A stretch of 64,000 bases of DNA from the NCBI GenBank assembly GCA_002340355.1, contig DDLX01000027.1:124001-188000 (forward strand), in the 5' to 3' direction. Below the pieces are notes generated by a model. It was not told the DNA's origin and did no database searches. It saw only the letters and a program-made list of their open reading frames with translations. Position numbers and translations under genes: made by a program. The DNA comes from Cytophagales bacterium UBA2561. GTDB taxonomy: Bacteria > Bacteroidota > Bacteroidia > Cytophagales > Thermoflexibacteraceae. Shown piece by piece: positions 60,975 through 64,000 of this stretch. Within the stretch, counting starts at the first letter, position 1, and each line of letters starts with the position of its first letter.

Positions 60975-62468
60975 TTAATTTACGTCCCAGAACAATTTAG
61001 CAGTAAGTACATCACCACCATAATTATCCTTTACTGCTCCCCAACCTGCAGGATTTAGCGTTTGCTCTGCAATAGGATAAGTATATCGAACAGGAACAGA
61101 GTTAACCATTGCACCTTCAGGAGCTTCTAATTTTGGGAAATCTAATCGTCTCCACTCTCTCCAAGCTGTATAGCCTCGATTATAGAGTGCAATCCATTTT
61201 TGTACTCCAATTTTTTGCTTGTAACCACCTTCAGCAGTGCTATAAGCAATCTCAGGAATTGCTAAATACGCTTCAGCTTCATCAGCTGTACCACCCCAGA
61301 ATTCGACAGAAGCAGTAACAGCCTTGTTGTAGTGAGATTCAGCAGAACCACCTACACTATAACCTCGCTCAACAGCTTCAGCTAATAAAAATTCAACTTC
61401 AGCATAATCTAAAATAACACCTGGGTTAGTAGGCTCGTGCATTCTAGCACCAATGTGTGTATAGTTTGCAAAAGTATTGTTTGCACCATAAATCCCACCA
61501 AAATATACAGTCTCAGGAACTGAAGCATCTGCATCAATATTTGAGGCGAAGTACGCTTTTGCTCTAGGGTCTGTATATTTTACAGAACCAGCCACTACCT
61601 TACCTTCTGCATCATAGGTTCTTGGCTGCATAATGTCTATAATAGTACTAGCTGGAATATAATCTGAACGTCCACTCGTTACTAGGGCTACATAAACAGG
61701 ATTAGTATTAGGAGCTGCACGGTCATAAGCCAAAGCTGCATTATCAGCATTACCAGTAAATACACCTGCTGAAACAGCTGATTCAACAACTGATTTCGCT
61801 TTCGCACTATTAACATCAGCTAATAACATTCCCATTCTCAACTTTAGAGAGTGTGCAAATTTTTTCCATGCCATTACATCACCATGATACAAAATATCAG
61901 TATGTCCAAAACTACTTGCACCTTCATCCAATTTAGAAACAGCAGCATCCAGCCGATTTAACAAATCCATATAAACAGTTTCTTCATCATCATATTTTGG
62001 TGCTAAGATGTCAATTTTAAGTGCTTCGCTATAAGGAATATTACCAAAAGTTTCTACAAGGATTGAATATGTATAAACATTCAAAATCTCAATCATTTGC
62101 AACTTATTATTCTTAACACTTTCAATATCGTTACTTTCAGTAATCGCTATAGTAGACTGTTCTAAATTTTTAAGTGTAAATCGATACAATTCTGACCAAT
62201 GTTGTTCAGGAATGTTACGATTAATTACATCATAATTACTTTCGTCAGTATAAGTTGTTTGTGCCCACTGTTGAGCAAACAAACGAAAGATATTACGATT
62301 GACGTTTGTCTCTGACATTTGGTCAATCAAATTTTTCTGTGCTGCTGTGAACAAAGACTCTCCAGATACAGAAGATGGGTTCTTTACGTTCACATTCATA
62401 TCTTCTAGTTCTCCTGAGCAAGACAACATTAATCCTGCAATCAGAACAAACATATATAATTTTTTCAT
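60975..62468 (-). CDS. SusD/RagB-like nutrient-binding lipoprotein
   Basis: A 497-aa surface lipoprotein. The signal ends in a lipobox, LIAGLMLSCSG (Cys17). The body has SusD-like helices, such as FRLFAQQWAQTTYTDESNYD, and the C-terminal YNKAVTASVEFWGGTADEAE with WIALYNRGYTAWREWRRLDF, typical of the SusD-like_2 branch. It binds the substrate of the adjacent SusC barrel as a lid over the transporter. The substrate, a glycan or peptide, is not evident since no degrading enzyme is in view. It starts 26 bp downstream of the SusC stop codon. Confidence 0.92.
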   Translation of the reverse strand: MKKLYMFVLIAGLMLSCSGELEDMNVNVKNPSSVSGESLFTAAQKNLIDQMSETNVNRNIFRLFAQQWAQTTYTDESNYDVINRNIPEQHWSELYRFTLKNLEQSTIAITESNDIESVKNNKLQMIEILNVYTYSILVETFGNIPYSEALKIDILAPKYDDEETVYMDLLNRLDAAVSKLDEGASSFGHTDILYHGDVMAWKKFAHSLKLRMGMLLADVNSAKAKSVVESAVSAGVFTGNADNAALAYDRAAPNTNPVYVALVTSGRSDYIPASTIIDIMQPRTYDAEGKVVAGSVKYTDPRAKAYFASNIDADASVPETVYFGGIYGANNTFANYTHIGARMHEPTNPGVILDYAEVEFLLAEAVERGYSVGGSAESHYNKAVTASVEFWGGTADEAEAYLAIPEIAYSTAEGGYKQKIGVQKWIALYNRGYTAWREWRRLDFPKLEAPEGAMVNSVPVRYTYPIAEQTLNPAGWGAVKDNYGGDVLTAKLFWDVN

Positions 62469-62494
62469 ATTAATTTTTTCTTTGAGACAAGTGA

Positions 62495-64000
62495 TTAAAA
62501 TTGTAATTTAACATTAAAACCGAAGTTACGAGTAGTAGGCAATGAACCTGCTGAATACCCTTGCATATTTCCAGCTCCTAAGCCACTCTCAGGATCAGCG
62601 TACGGTAAATCTTTACTGATAATCCAAAGATTTGACCCTACAAAACTCAAAGAAGCTCCTGTAAGTGGTGTTTTTTCTAAGATAGAGCTTGGAACAGTAT
62701 AACTGATAGATATTTCTCGTAATTTTACATAGCTTGCATCATAAACAAATGCTTTTTGAGGCAATCCTCTTCTATATCCCCAAGCACCAAATCTATCTGC
62801 TCGGATTCTTGTCTCATTTGGTTGTCCATCAGCATTTACTCCTTCATTGATGAATCCACCACCATCTTCAAGACTATTTCGGACAGGGTTTCCTAAGTCA
62901 TTTGTAAATGCAGTTTCTTCATATAAACCTGTTGCCAAACCATAGTACATATCCAATGAGAATATATCACCACCTTTCTGAATGTCTATCAATACACTTA
63001 AACTCAAGTTTTTGTATGAGAGTCGGTTTGTTAAACCTGCCATCCAATCAGGAGTAGCATTTCCTATGACATTATCTGAGTTGCTAGTTGGGATGTATTG
63101 TCCATTACTCTCATTAATAAGTCTTTGTCCATTTTCATGGTATGTATAATCTTTTCCTTGGATTGTTCCATAAGGTTCACCTGGAGTAGCATTAACTGTG
63201 ACACCACCCTGGAAACTACCTAATTGAAGATTATCTAATCCTTCAGTCAAAGAAACTACTTCGTTTACGTTCTTTGTCCAGTTTAAGTTAATATCCCAAG
63301 TAAACCCATTTGCTTTGATAGGAGTAGCAAATAAAGCTAATTCCACCCCTCTGTTTTCGATTTCACCTGCATTAATCATCTTATAAAGGAATCCTGTTGA
63401 CTCACTTACTCGTACTGGTAAAGCTTGATCAACTGAGTTCGTTTTATACACACCTAAATCAAAACCAGCTCTACGGTTAAAGAAAAACATCTCTAGACCA
63501 GCTTCAATACTTTTTGAACGCTCTGGTTTCAAATCAGCATTTCTTTTCGTTAAACCAGTTTCTGCAATTGCTGCACTTCCAAATGGAGTTTCCAAAGTAT
63601 ATGAGTCAGCAATTCTATCAAAAGCAGGGGCATTACCCACTTCAGCATAATTCACACGCAATTTACCAAATGAAAGCCAATCTTGTTCAATGAATTCAGA
63701 GAAAATAATACTTGTAGCAATTGACGGATAATAATAAACTGAATTATCTTTAGGTAACGTAGAAGCATGGTCTCTTCGTAAAGCGGCATCTACGAAAATA
63801 GAACCTTTATATCCAACCGAAACACTACCATATATTCCATCTACACCAACTGGCTCATACCGTTCTTTTGCCAAAGGAAGAGGACCAACAGAATTCTGTA
63901 ATGAATATAATCCAGGGATATTCAAACCACCACTTGTACTTGCCTTAACAGATTCGTAAGTAGTACGTCGAGCATTAAAACCAACAATACCCTTGATATT
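62495..64000 (-). CDS. SusC/RagA-like TonB-dependent transporter, 5' part beyond window (partial)
   Basis: The C-terminal 501 residues of a SusC barrel. The frame is open to base 64000, so the start lies outside the window. Features are barrel strands such as SVSVGYKGSIFVDAALRRDH, SFGKLRVNYAEVGNAPAFDR, RAGFDLGVYKTNSVDQALPV, WMAGLTNRLSYKNLSLSVLI and the terminal TTRNFGFNVKLQF. It pairs with the SusD lipoprotein encoded next. This is the outer-membrane import half of a polysaccharide- or peptide-utilisation locus whose other genes would lie upstream of the window edge. Confidence 0.93.
   Translation of the reverse strand, partial: NIKGIVGFNARRTTYESVKASTSGGLNIPGLYSLQNSVGPLPLAKERYEPVGVDGIYGSVSVGYKGSIFVDAALRRDHASTLPKDNSVYYYPSIATSIIFSEFIEQDWLSFGKLRVNYAEVGNAPAFDRIADSYTLETPFGSAAIAETGLTKRNADLKPERSKSIEAGLEMFFFNRRAGFDLGVYKTNSVDQALPVRVSESTGFLYKMINAGEIENRGVELALFATPIKANGFTWDINLNWTKNVNEVVSLTEGLDNLQLGSFQGGVTVNATPGEPYGTIQGKDYTYHENGQRLINESNGQYIPTSNSDNVIGNATPDWMAGLTNRLSYKNLSLSVLIDIQKGGDIFSLDMYYGLATGLYEETAFTNDLGNPVRNSLEDGGGFINEGVNADGQPNETRIRADRFGAWGYRRGLPQKAFVYDASYVKLREISISYTVPSSILEKTPLTGASLSFVGSNLWIISKDLPYADPESGLGAGNMQGYSAGSLPTTRNFGFNVKLQF

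Noticed and set aside
1..64000. tRNA or rRNA genes
   Set aside because: I looked through the intergenic regions for GC-richer cloverleaf-like sequence with a T-loop and CCA end and found none.

Overview
The window is AT-rich DNA from a member of the Bacteroidota. The signs are a SusC/SusD pair, TonB-dependent uptake, DUF4290, DUF5690, DUF5723 and DUF5777 proteins, and promoters of the TAnnTTTG (-7) type. The style of the sensor proteins suggests Cytophagales, but that placement is inference; no rRNA or tRNA gene is visible to settle it.

Layout. 1-2.7 kb: 3' end of a porin gene and a BCCT osmolyte transporter. 2.9-8.5 kb: accessory strip with a dead IS5-type element, a WYL regulator, an SDR enzyme, a WYL gene relic, an epoxide-hydrolase-like enzyme, and two single genes (methyltransferase; deoxyribosyltransferase-like) separated by cassette-like palindromic spacers. 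8.5-11.3 kb: tandem array of four small XRE regulators (minus strand) facing one 127-aa partner gene, with scars of truncated partner starts repeated every 553-560 bp. 11.4-18.2 kb: lgt, a GAF sensor, glycosyltransferase 9, tsaE-ald and a TIGR01777 epimerase. 18.3-27.7 kb: sucA, then a probable phosphonate operon (TonB receptor, FAD oxidoreductase, DUF5690 transporter, phosphonatase-like HAD). 28-34.8 kb: LTA-synthase-like enzyme, a 1230-aa NtrY-like histidine kinase and a Ser/Asn/Arg-rich secreted protein. 35-36.7 kb: three small immunity-like genes. 36.7-52.5 kb: mostly housekeeping (IscA-like, CheY-CheC, cobU, folC, MaoC, ABC ATPase, rplT-rpmI, ferredoxin, ppc).

52.6-59 kb is the most interesting stretch. 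A tightly packed four-gene operon encodes a helical protein with a C-terminal beta-arch-like motif, a minimal nucleotidyltransferase, a HEPN protein, and an NLR-like STAND NTPase. The NTPase carries a matching motif at its N terminus, TPR-like helices and a C-terminal SEC-C zinc motif. It is interrupted by one in-frame TAG codon, and the first gene has a frame break at its 5' end. Directly downstream lies a second XRE/partner array: three XRE genes, each facing a copy of an 88-aa gene, one copy broken. The two arrays share architecture and promoter type and may be one gene-pair system expanded by tandem duplication.

59.3-64 kb: sufB standing apart from other suf genes, then SusD and the 3' part of a SusC gene cut by the window edge.
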